Assembly: GCF_047663525.1 (NCBI RefSeq)
Contig: NC_092613.1
Location: forward strand, 2,753,501 to 2,817,500
Source of the DNA: Anas platyrhynchos
Lineage: Eukaryota; Chordata; Aves; Anseriformes; Anatidae
DNA length: 64,000 bases
Direction: 5' to 3'
The position numbers were made by a program, and so were the translations under genes. The notes beneath the pieces are model-generated. The model saw only the letters and a program-made list of their open reading frames with translations, did no database searches and was not told the origin of the DNA. Each line of letters opens with the position of its first letter. The first letter of the stretch is position 1. Shown piece after piece: positions 13,217-24,700 of the stretch.

Positions 13217-14479
13217 CAGTTACATTTATAGACAAACAGGTATTTCCCATCCCCCAGGCAGCCTTAATAGCATTTTTATAAATAAACATTTAGTGCTGGG
13301 AGCTTGTCAGCTTCTTCAACAGCAAAGTGCACCATGGTACAAGGTGGGAGGTGGACCCCATCCCTACTCCACCTGGGACCATCTTGCACCAGTTTCCAGA
13401 GTCCAAATGCAGCAGGGCAGGAGATGAACCCAGTGAAAGTGCTGAGACCTGGCAGCACTGAGTCCCTCAAGAGCAAGGACATGTCCTGCAGCACCATGTG
13501 GCACTGCCAGGACATCCCCGCATCCCAGAGACAACAGAAGCTGCTCACTCTGCAGTCAGGCAAGGGCAAGGGCTCCCCCAGCTCCTTAATAGAAAAAAAG
13601 TTCAGGAAAAGGCTAAAACTTCTCTCAGCTTCATCCTCACAAGCAAGACTCCATCCCTCAAGCAGTCTTACAGTGCCAGAGCAGCAGCTCTCCAGCCTAG
13701 TGTCAGCATTGAATGAGGCACAACAGGAGGGCAAACAGCACCACTCAAGCCAACAACATGAGGAAATGTGGGTTTGGGTCAGAGTTCAGGGCAACCCAAA
13801 GTCTTTCAGGCATTGCTGGCCCCACAGGGGCTGTGCTGAGGACCTCCAGCACATCACCACTTTGGTGTCCGTTGATAGCATCATGGAGCCACTCAGAGGA
13901 AGGGCTGTCCAGGTACCAGCACTTCCTTTCTGGGGGAAGGAGCAGCCCCCAGCATTGCTGTGCTTCCCCTTGTGGTAGAAGGCTCACCAAGACACGTCCA
14001 TCCTGCTGTGCCAGCACCACATGCCAGTGATGCTGTGTACTCTGTGCCAGGCTGTCCCACTGCTCTGCAATCCATATTGGTGACCTTGATGAATTCTAGT
14101 GCCACAGAGCTGGCACGTCTTCCGTAGCTGGCCATCAGACAGGGAAGAACCATGGTTGGACAGCAGGATAGTGCAAAAATGGTGCAAGGACAGTGCTTGG
14201 TCCTACCAACACAGGACAGAGGATAGACTTGGACAGTCCCATGTGCCCCCCTTTCAGTCCTCTTCAATCCCTTTGGCAGGGCTGCAATCTTCAACATGGG
14301 CTCCTACTCTTCTTTACACATTGCACACAGTGAAGGTCTCTCAGGACCCCAGAGGGACTCATAAATAGGGAACTACAGACTCAACATTGCTTGATACACA
14401 CAACTTACACAGTACAGCGTAGGGGAAAGAGCCAGAGATACCCCCAGAGCACATCAGCATCTGTCCCAGATAGTAGCAG

Positions 14480-15432
14480 TCACAGCCTGGGCTTGTCACG
14501 GACAACCCTTCGCTTGGAGCTGTAGAAGTCTGGAGGGCAGGAAAAGATGGTTAAAAAATGCCTCCAGCCCATCACAAGCAGCAGAAGCTTCCCATGTCAG
14601 CACCCCAAAACCTAGCTCAGGGATGCTTCATCTTAGAGCCACCTATCAAAGGCATGAGTTCCAGGAGAGAATAGCCTCCACCATCTCTTCTCCCAGGAGT
14701 GATTGTTCTGAACTGTATTTTCACCCTGATCCTGAGGACAGGCTCAGGTCATGGGAACTGAAGCTGATGAACTGTCCTGGGTCATTTTGAGTCACAAGAA
14801 CTCCAACCCTGGTGTGAACTCACTGCCCACCCCTCAGCAATCAAAGGAACCCCAGTCTGCAGCCTTTCCCCTTGGAAGACAGGTTCCACTTCCCCAGGAA
14901 AGTGGAATGAAGATCCCATGGCCAGGAGTCAGACAAGGCTCTTGCACCTAATCCCCTCCACCCATCCCTACCAGGGTGGTCATGACACCAGCAATGACAC
15001 TGAGTACACAGGAGGACACCAAAACTCACCTTTAATGGTGGCCTGCCCACGTTTCAAGTGTTGTGGAGAACCAGCCCTGCCAAACTCTGAGCTTTGCTGA
15101 GACGCCTCAGCATGAGACCCACCAAGATGGTCCTTAGATGGGACCTTGTGAGCCAAGGAGCTCCTGCACTCACTGTTGGTGGCCTTGCCAAGGTTGAGGA
15201 TCTCCTGGGAAGGCTGCTCAGCCAGGAGTACCCTCTCCCACTTGAAGTGTCCTTCCAATGGTGTCTCTGTCTCAAAGTTGAAGTTCCAGCGGTGCCGAGC
15301 TTCTTCCAGGTGTTGCCTCAACAGATCTTCAAAGTCATTCTGAAGCTGGTCGTGGTCCACAGGGCCAAAGAGGTTCCTGCACACCTTGCTACTGCATGGC
15401 ACCTGCCCAGCCCTGCTCTGTGACAGGGGCAT
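14480..15432 (-). CDS. CDKN1A: CDKN1A, cyclin-dependent kinase inhibitor p21
   Basis: Two coding exons: 15030-15432 within exon 15030-15440 (acceptor CTCCCAG, ATG at 15430-15432) and 14480-14529 (TGA at 14480-14482). They join in phase 1 to a 150-aa protein; human p21 is 164 aa. The CDI domain spans about residues 18-68, with cyclin-binding Cy1 motif CRNLF (18-22), FGPVDHDQL, the RWNFNF core (48-53) and PLEG (58-61). The C-terminus carries a PCNA-binding PIP box QATIKDFY (130-137) followed by basic SSKRR, a likely nuclear signal. From the family, it inhibits cyclin/CDK2 and PCNA-dependent DNA synthesis and is a main p53 target. CRNLFGPVDH resembles p27 as well as p21, but the PIP box and the neighbours RAB44 and SRSF3 identify p21. 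The C-terminal second cyclin motif of human p21 (RRLIF) is replaced by RRVVR. Confidence 0.97.
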
Positions 15433-17283
15433 CGTGGCAGCTGGGAGGAAAGCAGAACAGGTTAGAGGGCGTTGGGTGAGCCATAAGCAAGCCCAAGGGC
15501 TGACACATCTACTGCCAGGGCAAAGCAGCCTGCAGCCAGGGTGGGATTTGCTGGGCAGCAAAACAGCCTAGAGTGGAGTCCCTATCTGCCAACACTCGTT
15601 CTGGGCTTTTAGTGGTGTCTTGGTCATAAGCTCAAACATAACTGAAGTCAAACACAACCTGGAGTGATTCAGAGAGATGGGGAATTGTGCAAGTGTTGTC
15701 ATTCCCCATTCCTCTTCCAGCAGGTGAAGCACTGCCATGGCAGAGCATCCAGCACCTCAGTCTAAAATCCCACCACATTCCCATTTCCATACAGGCACAA
15801 AGACTCAGGCAGGCACACATGCAAGTGAAGCAACTGGATGTTTTTCTGGCTAGTCTCTTCATCTCAAAAACCCAGGCTCAGTGGCAAGGAAGCCTTTTAA
15901 GCAGCTGCAAGAACATGCTGCAAGTTTGATCACTTTTAACCAATTTGTCAACTCTAAGAAGCTGTTGGGTAACCAGGGTTGGGTAAACTGTTTGTTTTTT
16001 CCAAATTAATGCTAACAGCCTTGACCTTCAAGGTAAGTGGCAAAGGCTTCCTTTCCAAGCAGCCCTCCCCTGACACATGTGTGGGGCTAATGGATCCCCT
16101 GCACCACCCCCTATTGTGAGATCAGCTTTGTTATCATAGCAAAACCAACACCACTCTGGGATTAACGGCTTTTGGAACTCAATCCCACTTTGGCAGCTGT
16201 GCTCACTAAATCTGGTTAAAAAAGGATTCACAAACACACAAAAATCCCTTCATGCAAGACAGCTTTGCCATTTCTTACCCCACCTGAGATCCCTAAAGCC
16301 AGGACCCCAATAGACCCCCAGACATGCACCCTTCCAGACTTCCCCCAGGATAAGGGGTGAGCCTCCTGTCCCCAGTCCCAGCAGCTGGGAAGGTCTAGGG
16401 AAGATCTGTCCTAGCCCAGGTCCCCACCACACATCACCACCCATGCAGCCGGCTCAGCACACCCAGGGGCTGCCGGAGGGCCCCCAGACGGGGTCGCCCC
16501 GACCCTCTGCCCCGCTCCCACCCCACAGCGAGCATCCCCGAGGAAAAACAGAAACGCAGCTTCCTATCCGCTGGCAGCCACAGCGCGAGCAGGGTGACCT
16601 CATCGCGAGGCAAGTCCCAGCATGCCCGGGCAAGCCCCGGCAGGTACAGGGCATGGGACACGTTCCGACACCCGGCCCGGCCACCCTCAGCCCTGCCCGC
16701 CTCCGCCACGCCCCGAGGTCCCCATCCTCCAGCCGCCGCGGGGGCCCGGGTGCCACCATGCAGCTTCGGCCTGAGTCACGGCTGCGGGCGGCCGAACGCG
16801 GAAGGACCGGGGCCAGGTCGCCGTCCCCTCCCACGGGGGTGGCTCCGCTCCGCAGCCTCCCCAGCTCCACGGGCCGGGCCGGCAGGTGATGCGGGCGCAC
16901 GGTCGGACCTCGTCCGGCGAGGCCGAGACGCTCCCGGGCGCGGCGAGCGACGACCCCCTCGGCCCCCTCCCGGCCCCGCTGGCACCTGCGGCACCGGGAC
17001 CTGCCCGCTCCCGGTTCCACCCGCTCGCTGCGAGGAGATCCCGCAGCCGGCAGCGGACGCGACGCTAAGCCCGGGGAAGGGGCAAAGGGCGCCGCGCTCC
17101 CGGCGCCAACGGCCCGGAGTGGGGAAGGGGCTCCCGCTCCACCGCCCCCGGCTCGGCTGGGGCGAGGGATGCTCTGCGGCCCGCCGCCACCGGGGGGCGA
17201 GCGCCACCCGGAGCCGGGCCACCCTAAACCCGGCCGCCACCTCCCCGCTCCCCCGTTACCGGCGCACAGCCACCGCCCTCCCA

Positions 17284-17317
17284 GCGGCAGCGGCGGCAGC
17301 AAGGAGGAGGAGGAGGA

Positions 17318-17348
<31 letters not shown>

Positions 17349-17374
17349 TTGTTGTTGCTGCTGCTGCTGCCGCT

Positions 17375-17406
<32 letters not shown>

Positions 17407-17437
17407 TGCCGCCGCCTCCTCCTCCTCCTCCTCCTGC
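17284..17437. repeat. Compound triplet-repeat tract downstream of the CDKN1A TATA box
   Basis: Read on the plus strand, successive blocks are GGA repeats, GCT repeats, five GTT, further GCT, a long GCC block with GCT interruptions, and TCC repeats. On the CDKN1A strand this is GGA, CGG, CAG, CAA, CAG, TCC. It starts about 100 bases downstream of the predicted start site. With the strong donor at 17514/17515 it is intronic. With the weaker donor near 17265 (CCG/GTAACG) it would be 5' UTR. Confidence 0.95.
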
Positions 17438-17514
17438 AGCCTAACCCCGGCGAGCACCAGCGCCCGCAGGGCGATGCGGCCCGCACCGAGCGCCGCCACC
17501 GCCGCCCCACTCAC

Positions 17515-17592
17515 CCTCGCGTCGCCGCTCCCGTCGCTGCCCGGTGCCGCTCTCCGCCCTTTATAGCGGGGCGGGGCGGGCCGGGGCGGTGC
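17515..17592 (-). promoter_or_regulatory. CDKN1A: CDKN1A core promoter: GC boxes, TATA box, exon 1 donor
   Basis: On the minus strand, clustered CCGCCCC/CCCCGCCC GC boxes (about 17567-17592) are followed by CTATAAAGG (TATAAA at 17560-17565). The start site is predicted near 17533. A near-consensus splice donor AGG/GTGAGT ends exon 1 at 17515, giving a very short non-coding exon 1. Human CDKN1A also has Sp1 sites directly upstream of a TATA box and a non-coding first exon. The start position is inferred from TATA spacing only. Confidence 0.75.
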
Positions 17593-18150
17593 CTCCCGCC
17601 GCTCACGGAGTCTCCCGGGATTTCCCCCCCGCCCCCGCGTCTCGGCCCCACCCCGGCCCCGACCCGGGTCGTCCGGGGGGATGCGGGGCCTGCCGGACAG
17701 GGGACGCGGGGCGATGCGGGACCCCCCCCCCATCAGCGGATGCAGGAAACGGGGTCCGCGGGGCCGCACCCTTGCCAAGCAAGAGACGCTGGGATCTTCA
17801 GCAACGGCGTTTTTGCTGGCTGGAGGGGGCTCCGCATCCCACCGCGGTCTTTCCTGGGCCGCTGGAGGGCGGAATTCAAATGGGAAGGGGAATGATGGAG
17901 TAACACGGGGCGGCTCTCGCTGCCCCTCGGGTGTCCGGCTCGGGGGTGATGCACCCCTTGTCCCCAGGCACTGCCTAGCCCTGTCCTGGGCTGCAGGCCT
18001 GCCCCTGGCCTCTCCTGCGGGGTTTTCACCCAGAGGGCCGGGCTCAGCTCCGCCAGCGGAGCCCCTGCACCGTGCTGCACCAGCGAATAGTTTTGGGGAA
18101 GCATCCGATGGTCTGAGCCCTGCAGCTTCCCAGACAAGGGCGAGGAGGAG

Positions 18151-18170
18151 TAACAAGTCTGTGCATGTCC
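18151..18170 (-). promoter_or_regulatory. Candidate p53 response element upstream of CDKN1A
   Basis: Two decamers lie back to back with no spacer. On the minus strand they read GGACATGCAC, then AGACTTGTTA. Against RRRCWWGYYY each has one mismatch, and both lie outside the CWWG cores. The site is about 0.62 kb upstream of the predicted CDKN1A start. Function is inferred from motif and position. Confidence 0.5.
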
Positions 18171-18690
18171 TGCAGGAAACTGTGGGTAGTATCTGGAGGG
18201 ATGTGTGGCTGGAAAATGCATCCAAGTTCACACACACGAAAGGTCCAAAACCAGGGCAGCTTCCACTGGGGTTAAAGCAGAAAACACCCACCCCTGTGCT
18301 GTGCTGGGGCCACGTCTGCCCTACAGTACCTGAGTCAATGCCCTCAGGGTCAGCTTGCCTGTGATGCACGGGGACGGGCTCTGCAGCATCACCTCAGCAT
18401 GACATAAACTGCCCAGGCACCTTGGACACGATGATTTGGGCAGCAAGGGTGCAAACATAGTACTCTCCTTTGGGGTACAATAAGACGACAGCACGATTTC
18501 AAGTGGCATACAAGACCAGATTCAAGCTCTCATTTGCAGGCACTCCTCAAGAGCACCAGGCACCCCATGACTGGTGGGTGCTGGGGGCTGAGCCCTCCCA
18601 GCAGCAGGACCCTCAGCATGCAAAAACCCCATACATTTCCTGTCTGGACCAGCAGCTTCCACCTAGCCCAAGCAGCCAGACATTATGTTT

Positions 18691-18700
18691 GGGCATGTTT
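18691..18700. promoter_or_regulatory. Perfect p53 half-site
   Basis: GGGCATGTTT matches RRRCWWGYYY at every position, about 1.16 kb upstream of the predicted CDKN1A start. The adjacent decamer CATTATGTTT is a poor match (three mismatches), so this is only a half-site. Confidence 0.3.
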
Positions 18701-19723
18701 GGCTGGAGGCAGCCACACACTGCAGCAGTATTTTCCAGTGCTGGTCCCCACTGCAGCACAGGACCTGGCCAAGACATTCATATTCAGGTTGGCTCCCTCT
18801 GGACAGGCAGGATGGGATGGGGAGGAAAGGTCCCTGCAAGCCTCTCGGGAATATGAAAACATCCTAAATTAATATTGCACATTGCAGAAAATCCATCCTG
18901 GCAAAGCTGGGGGCTGGACCCAAATGCTGCCAAATCACTGGAGTTTGATCCACTGTTAATGTTTTTGGGGCTCAGTGGGAGATGCTGGAAGCTTGCTGTC
19001 CAGCACACGCACAACTTAACAGGCTCCAGGGCAGTTTTTTGAGCCTCCCCCTCAGGCTGAAAACAAGCACTACAAATTCAACCTGTCCTCCTGTTTGTAA
19101 TACACAGAGACAACAGGCAAACTGGAGCAGCCTGTCCTTGCAGGGAAGCTGTTCCCATTGTTCTCCCATGAGATTTTTGCTCCTGGTTGCTGGAGCGCCT
19201 TCCAGCAACACAATGTGTTTCACTGTGCATCATTTCCTTGCCAACTGCCAGTGCTGCTCAAGCTGAAGTTCACTGGTTTACTTCCTCTGGATGTCAAAAA
19301 GATGTGCTCAGAACCGAAGGGAAGCCCAGCACCGGCCCAACCACAGCAGTGGTGAAGTGTGCATCCTCCCTAAGTAGTGCAGTCTCCAGCTGCCACTTGG
19401 GGCTCTTGGATGGAGAAGCACTTACCAAGAGGATGCTCACTGTTTAAGTGAGCTCTTTTTCATAAAAGACTCCCAAATACAAGGAAAAAAAAAAAAAAGA
19501 AAAAAAAAAAAAGAGAGAATGAAGCTGTCAAAGCTGGCAGCTTTTTAACGCAGCACCTGATTGGCAGATGAAGGAGTGGGCTTGCTTTTGCAATCTGCAG
19601 CAAACGCCAGCAACTGCTGATGTGAGTGAGTGATGCTGCAAAGAAGGATTAGAGAAGCAAAGTGATGTGAGACAACCAACCAACATGATTGGCTGATGTG
19701 AATACCCCCAGTTACAGTTGGAG

Positions 19724-19733
19724 GGGCATGTTC
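19724..19733. promoter_or_regulatory. Perfect p53 half-site
   Basis: GGGCATGTTC matches RRRCWWGYYY at every position, about 2.2 kb upstream of the predicted CDKN1A start. No good second half-site lies next to it. Confidence 0.3.
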
Positions 19734-20532
19734 CAGGACCAGCCTAGCAAGTGGCTCTGTAACAATGGCCAGGAAGTTTTGTTGGGATGGGCTTAGGGTC
19801 CCCAGGGTGAGGGTGGCTCACTCCCTCAGGTCCCAGTGCTGGGATCAGTGGCTAAGCTACACCAGCAGGCTCTGGCTGTGTGGAGCCAGTACCCCAGGGG
19901 AGGAAGCAAAACAGCAGCTGTAGAGAGCTACGCATAGTGGGTTGTTGGAAATGGGAAGTGGGGAGAGAAATGGTGTCAGGGTCTGGGTCAGACAGTCCAT
20001 GGTCAAGTCTGCAGTGGCATCATCAGAAAAAAAGGGGGGGAAAAGTGTGATTAATGCAGAAGGCAGTACAGGAACTAAAGAAAACCCCAAAGGTGACTCA
20101 TGATGTTCAATCCCAACAACACGTAGGAGGAACAGGTCAGAGGCACAGCACCATGGACCAGGAGTGGTGTGAGGACAGGCAGAGAGTGTCCTTCTCACCC
20201 TCTTTTTACAGCCACACCATCAGAGCTGTCACCTCTCCTGTCCCAACCTCACCCATTTGTCCCAAACCCCCATGGTGTGATCATGGGAAAATCCTTTCTT
20301 GCAATTTGCTTGCAAAACAGATCCTAAGGGCTGAAGGCAACAGTGATATATGAAATTAATGCACATTTCATAACCTTCAAAGTATCCTTCTTCCAAGCCA
20401 TTGAATGCACTTAAATACAGAAAGGCTGTTGCCATCTGGGATGGGAAATCCTTGGGAGCTTTTCCTCTCCACACAGCTCTCTGCAGGTAGGTCCTAGCAG
20501 ATGTCAAGGGAAGAAGAAGCTGCTTCAGACGT

Positions 20533-20574
20533 ATGCAAATAAATTATTCACAGTAGGCAGAGGTGCATGAGTCA
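20533..20574. promoter_or_regulatory. Octamer plus AP-1 motif cluster
   Basis: A perfect octamer ATGCAAAT (20533-20540) lies 27 bases from a perfect AP-1 site TGAGTCA (20568-20574). The position, about 3 kb upstream of CDKN1A, would suit an enhancer. Only the motif matches are seen; activity is inferred. Confidence 0.3.
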
Positions 20575-21751
20575 GCCCGTGTTCAGTGCTGGGATGGCCG
20601 GGGCCATGCAGGGGATCATGCCTGAGCACATTTCCTCTCAGACTGAGTTTTGTCCTCTCCAGGGACATGGTGAGCAGCACCCTGGTGCTGGGGGATGCAG
20701 AGGGAAGCGGGAAATAATCTGAGATGGGTGAAGAAATTGGGCTTCAAACACTGAGAATGGGGTAAGTTGGGAATTGTTGAGCCACAGTCATCTGCCTAAA
20801 GTAATCCTGAGCCCAAACGGAAGAATGAAGCTGGCAAAACATTGTGCCAAGAAAGGACCTCTTGGTGGGTGAGATGCTGAAGTCTCCAGCCCATGTTCTT
20901 AACTGCTTTAAATGCACTCAGAGACCTACATGGGAGAATGTTATATAGGCTGAATACAAAATGTTATTAATATATCAGCATGTGATTGACCTGGAAACAT
21001 TTACCCAGGCAAAAGCCAGAGGTGATCATAAGAACCAAGTGATCCAGAGTTTTTCACCCAGCCATCCTCAGCAGCAGCAGCAGGGAAGCTGGTTTGGAAA
21101 TCTGATGGTTGAAGGGCCAAGTGAAACAAGGTTTGTCAGAAAATTTAATATTCCTGTTAGAGCAACCAAATTAGCTGGAAGAAATGGAAAAGTCCCAGGC
21201 AGATGAGTCTCCTTCAGGTCTTTTGGGATGAATTTTGCAATGACAGGTTAGAGCACACTGTGCTACTCTTCAAGGCAGGATAAACTCAAGCTCTACAAAA
21301 GCCTAAATTTCTGTCCACAGAAACAACCTGATCACGGGGAAACTGAGACCACCTCAGCTGTTCTTTTGCAATTTCTCCATGACCTAAAAGAAAGCCCCTT
21401 GATCATATCTCCCAGTGAAGAGCCCTGCATGCCCCAAAGAGCCCTCTCCCCTCTGCCAGGGGTTGTGACATGGAGAGCAAGGACAAGCTCCTGGCCTTGG
21501 GTGTGCGGTCCTGCAAAATGCACTGCACAACACCCCAAAGATCAGCTGGGGCTGTCACCCACCTCCCATGGAGTATGAAACATTCTTTACTCATAAGAAT
21601 ACCCAAAGCAGTTGTGAAATCACCCAGCTCAGAAAAGCAGTGTCTGATATGCACTTAGTATAGGTGTAAGATGCTCAGCTGTAAATGAAGCCATGAATAT
21701 GCAGGCACTAAAAACCTGCTTCAGCAAGATTCAAATCTCCACGATTTTATC

Positions 21752-21771
21752 ATTATTATTATTATTATTAT
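21752..21771. repeat. (ATT)n microsatellite
   Basis: About seven perfect ATT units in intergenic DNA. Confidence 0.9.
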
Positions 21772-24700
21772 CTCTACTAACAAGCTTTTTTCTTTTAAGT
21801 AGGAAATATGAAGGCTCTTAATGAAACACTCATATTCCAGCAAAAGTCTAAATGAACCCAGTGTTCAGCTGAATGGCATTTTTATCCTGGTGAAGGCTGT
21901 TTTCCCATCAGCTCTTTGAAGTGCCCAATTAAGTGATTTCATACTAATAGGATTTTCCCAGGAAAGAAAGACAAGAATGACAAAACGCTGAATGCTTGAT
22001 TAACTCTGCCCCTAAAACAACTTGGATCATGTTAATTGAATGTTTTCCTGCCATATACAGCTCTTGTTTGCTCCATTTATGAAGGCATTTTGATGAGACA
22101 CCAGACCCAGCAGAGTGGAAATAGAGTCCCAGCAAGCACAAATGAGGGATGAGACAGTTCTTAAAACAAGGCTGTTGCATAGTGGAAATATGCTGGGAGC
22201 TAGGCTATGAATTGTTCATTTCATTTAGCCCCTCACTCATTTTCATCCAAGAATGATTTTAGCCTCATTCATAGTCATTAACGTAATTGCTTCACTGACT
22301 TTCCATGAGCAGCTTGGAAACTTTATGTTGGTTTTTGTTGTTGTTGTTTGTTTTTGTTTGTTTGTTTTTTTTTTCTTTTCAGCTGGCTGCAAAGGGCCTC
22401 ATTGTTCATCATCCTGCAAGGGCAGCAGGGAGTACCTGGCTTCAAACCTCATGCTTGAGTTGTTATTCGCTTGCAGCTTCCAGAGTCTGAAGTTCCCATT
22501 AGATGAAGAGGATTCAAAAGACTGGGGCCACAGCTAACAGCAGAGCCTTGCTCTGCCAAGAGTGCTTATACCCAGATACACCAGGACAGAGCCCAGCTTT
22601 TGGCTCTTCAACGCTTACCTTTTTGAAAAATTCCTTGCAGGGAAAAAGGTCAATCCAGAATGTTCACAGATTCCCAGTCTCAAGCCAGCTTCTCCTTGCA
22701 CACAAGCATGGCTTTCTGTCAAGGTGGCAGTGGGTGGGAGGATGACTGGGACAACTCCAGCCCAACCGCGACCTTCCACATGGCAGGATTCCTCACAGGT
22801 TGTGCAGAAGCAACCAGTGTGTAGGTTTGTGGTGCAAAATCTGTGATTTCCAGCCTTCGGCATCTCCCACTGCAGGCGTGTGATGCACGGGTGTGGGAAG
22901 CTGGTGATCCATGCAACCTCCTCCCACCAGACAACACATGTACCACAGAGCTGCTAATGGAGGGTATGTTTCTGTGTAAACCATGGATTTGCTTGAAATC
23001 CACCGAGAACACAATCTGGCCCTTTATAGCCATGCATGAGAAGGATGTTACTATGGAGAGCTGTTGACTAACGCTTGCTCACAATGTGTGCTTTAAAAGC
23101 AATCCCTGATTTGGTGGAGCACTCTCCACCCAAAGCAGTCAAACAGAACGGCACCTGTGAGAGAAGTGGCTCCATTCTCGATAGCTCTTGACACCCTGAC
23201 CTGAGCTTGCCCATGCAGGAACCCCAAACCACAGCTCTGGAGCATGTGTGTCAACCTTCTCATCCTCTTCAGTAGTATCTCACCACTTGTCAGCATCTCT
23301 CCCCTTGTCACACCTTTCAGGAATTCACCATGGACAGGCAGACAGATGGCTGTCTTGCTGTCTTGCACAGTGACTCAGCTGCACAGTCCTGTATGGCGCA
23401 GAGGTCACGGGAGGGGACGGCTGTGCATTTACAGCTTCCAATAAAGCCATCGGCAATAACATGACAACCGCCACCCTGGCGCCAGGGAAAGGCTTGGTTA
23501 CACTTCCCTTTTTACGTGTCCATCATATACAGCAGCGATACACCCCAGATTGAGGCTCTGGTGGCCTCAATACTGAGCACTGGCACACAAAGCTGTGCTT
23601 GAGCTTGGCGGTGGGGATGGTGGAGTTCTGCCCATCTCCAGCAAAGGAGGATGATAGTTGGGGTTTTCCTGGCGCTGATACAAACCCTTTTCCTTTTAGT
23701 TTCAGCCTCTCTCACTAGTTTGTGCCTTGTCTGTGAGAATTTATATTGAACCAGGGAAAGGAAATTTGCTGAATCTTGGAGCTGCTGTCAGTAATGCAAC
23801 AGAGATGTTAAAAACATTCCACGCTTACCTGCCAGCAGTGACCCTGTGCCAGAGCCCTTCCTGTCCTGCTGTAACAAACCTGGGCTTTGTAGAAGACCAG
23901 AAGATCTATAGACAACCATAATATTCCTGAAAGACAGCAGGAGGGAGACGAAGAGAGGCTGTGAAACAGGAATCATGAAAACCTGACAACATCCATGGAA
24001 TTGGTCAAAAAATATCTCACTGGTCCCTATCAAACTGACATGCTGCAGGGGAACTCCTGATACCAAAGCTGGTGAACATTCAACCATGAGTTTCTGTGCA
24101 GGACATGTTAACCAGGCAACTAGAAGAATTAATATTGGCAGGAGCACCAGCATACCACACCTGAACCCTATCTCTTGCTGTGGAAACCTCCTCCCAAAAA
24201 GCTTATAATAGTAATGCATGAAAAGAGTATCAATTGACCACTTGCTGGCACCAGGAAGCACTGCGTCCAGCTGGACAGCGTTCTACAGTAACCTACTGTA
24301 CTTTAATGTGACAGCAAATAATGTCAATATTAGTCAGAAATGAGTGACTGCAAATATTTTAGATCAAACAAGAACTCCAAATCTGTCTCCAGAAGTGGGG
24401 GAAACGCTGGTTGGAGCAGCGGAGCTTCCTCGCAGACACATTGCTGTCAACATGCTCATGTAGCTTCCTGAATATTCATGAGCAAAGCAGCCTATGCAAA
24501 CGGCAGAGATAATGCTCCTCTCTCACGGCTGGCAGCAGAGATCTTACAGCCAGCTAAAAAGTGACACCCAGGGTGACAGGGTGCCCCACCCTGATACTGC
24601 TGCCTCACCCTGATACTGCTGCTCCAGATGCAGAAGCTGCAGTTCTCCAAGGGCCTTTCCCACAAAGGCCCACATTGCAGTGCGCTGCATGATGATGACA

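Larger units (their letters stand above)
16440..17990. other. CpG island over CDKN1A promoter and exon 1
   Basis: The sequence changes abruptly to very high G+C with dense CpG. It contains the CDKN1A core promoter, the triplet tract and most of the proximal part of intron 1. Long open frames here (for example 16454-17302 minus, 16594-17895 plus) come from the lack of A/T-rich stop codons and show no protein family. Confidence 0.85.

Noticed and set aside
15904-15930. GAACATGCTG followed by CAAGTTT in CDKN1A intron 1, p53-like
   Set aside because: Only one half is a near match; the second decamer has several mismatches in any allowed spacing.
16454-18369. Long open frames over the CDKN1A CpG island, including poly-Ala, poly-Leu and poly-Gln readings of the triplet tract
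   Set aside because: They are artefacts of the triplet repeats and G+C richness; none joins to a supported coding exon.
23788-24261. 157-codon open frame on the minus strand with a hydrophobic stretch
   Set aside because: No recognisable family and no supporting promoter or splice sites; a chance frame is more likely.
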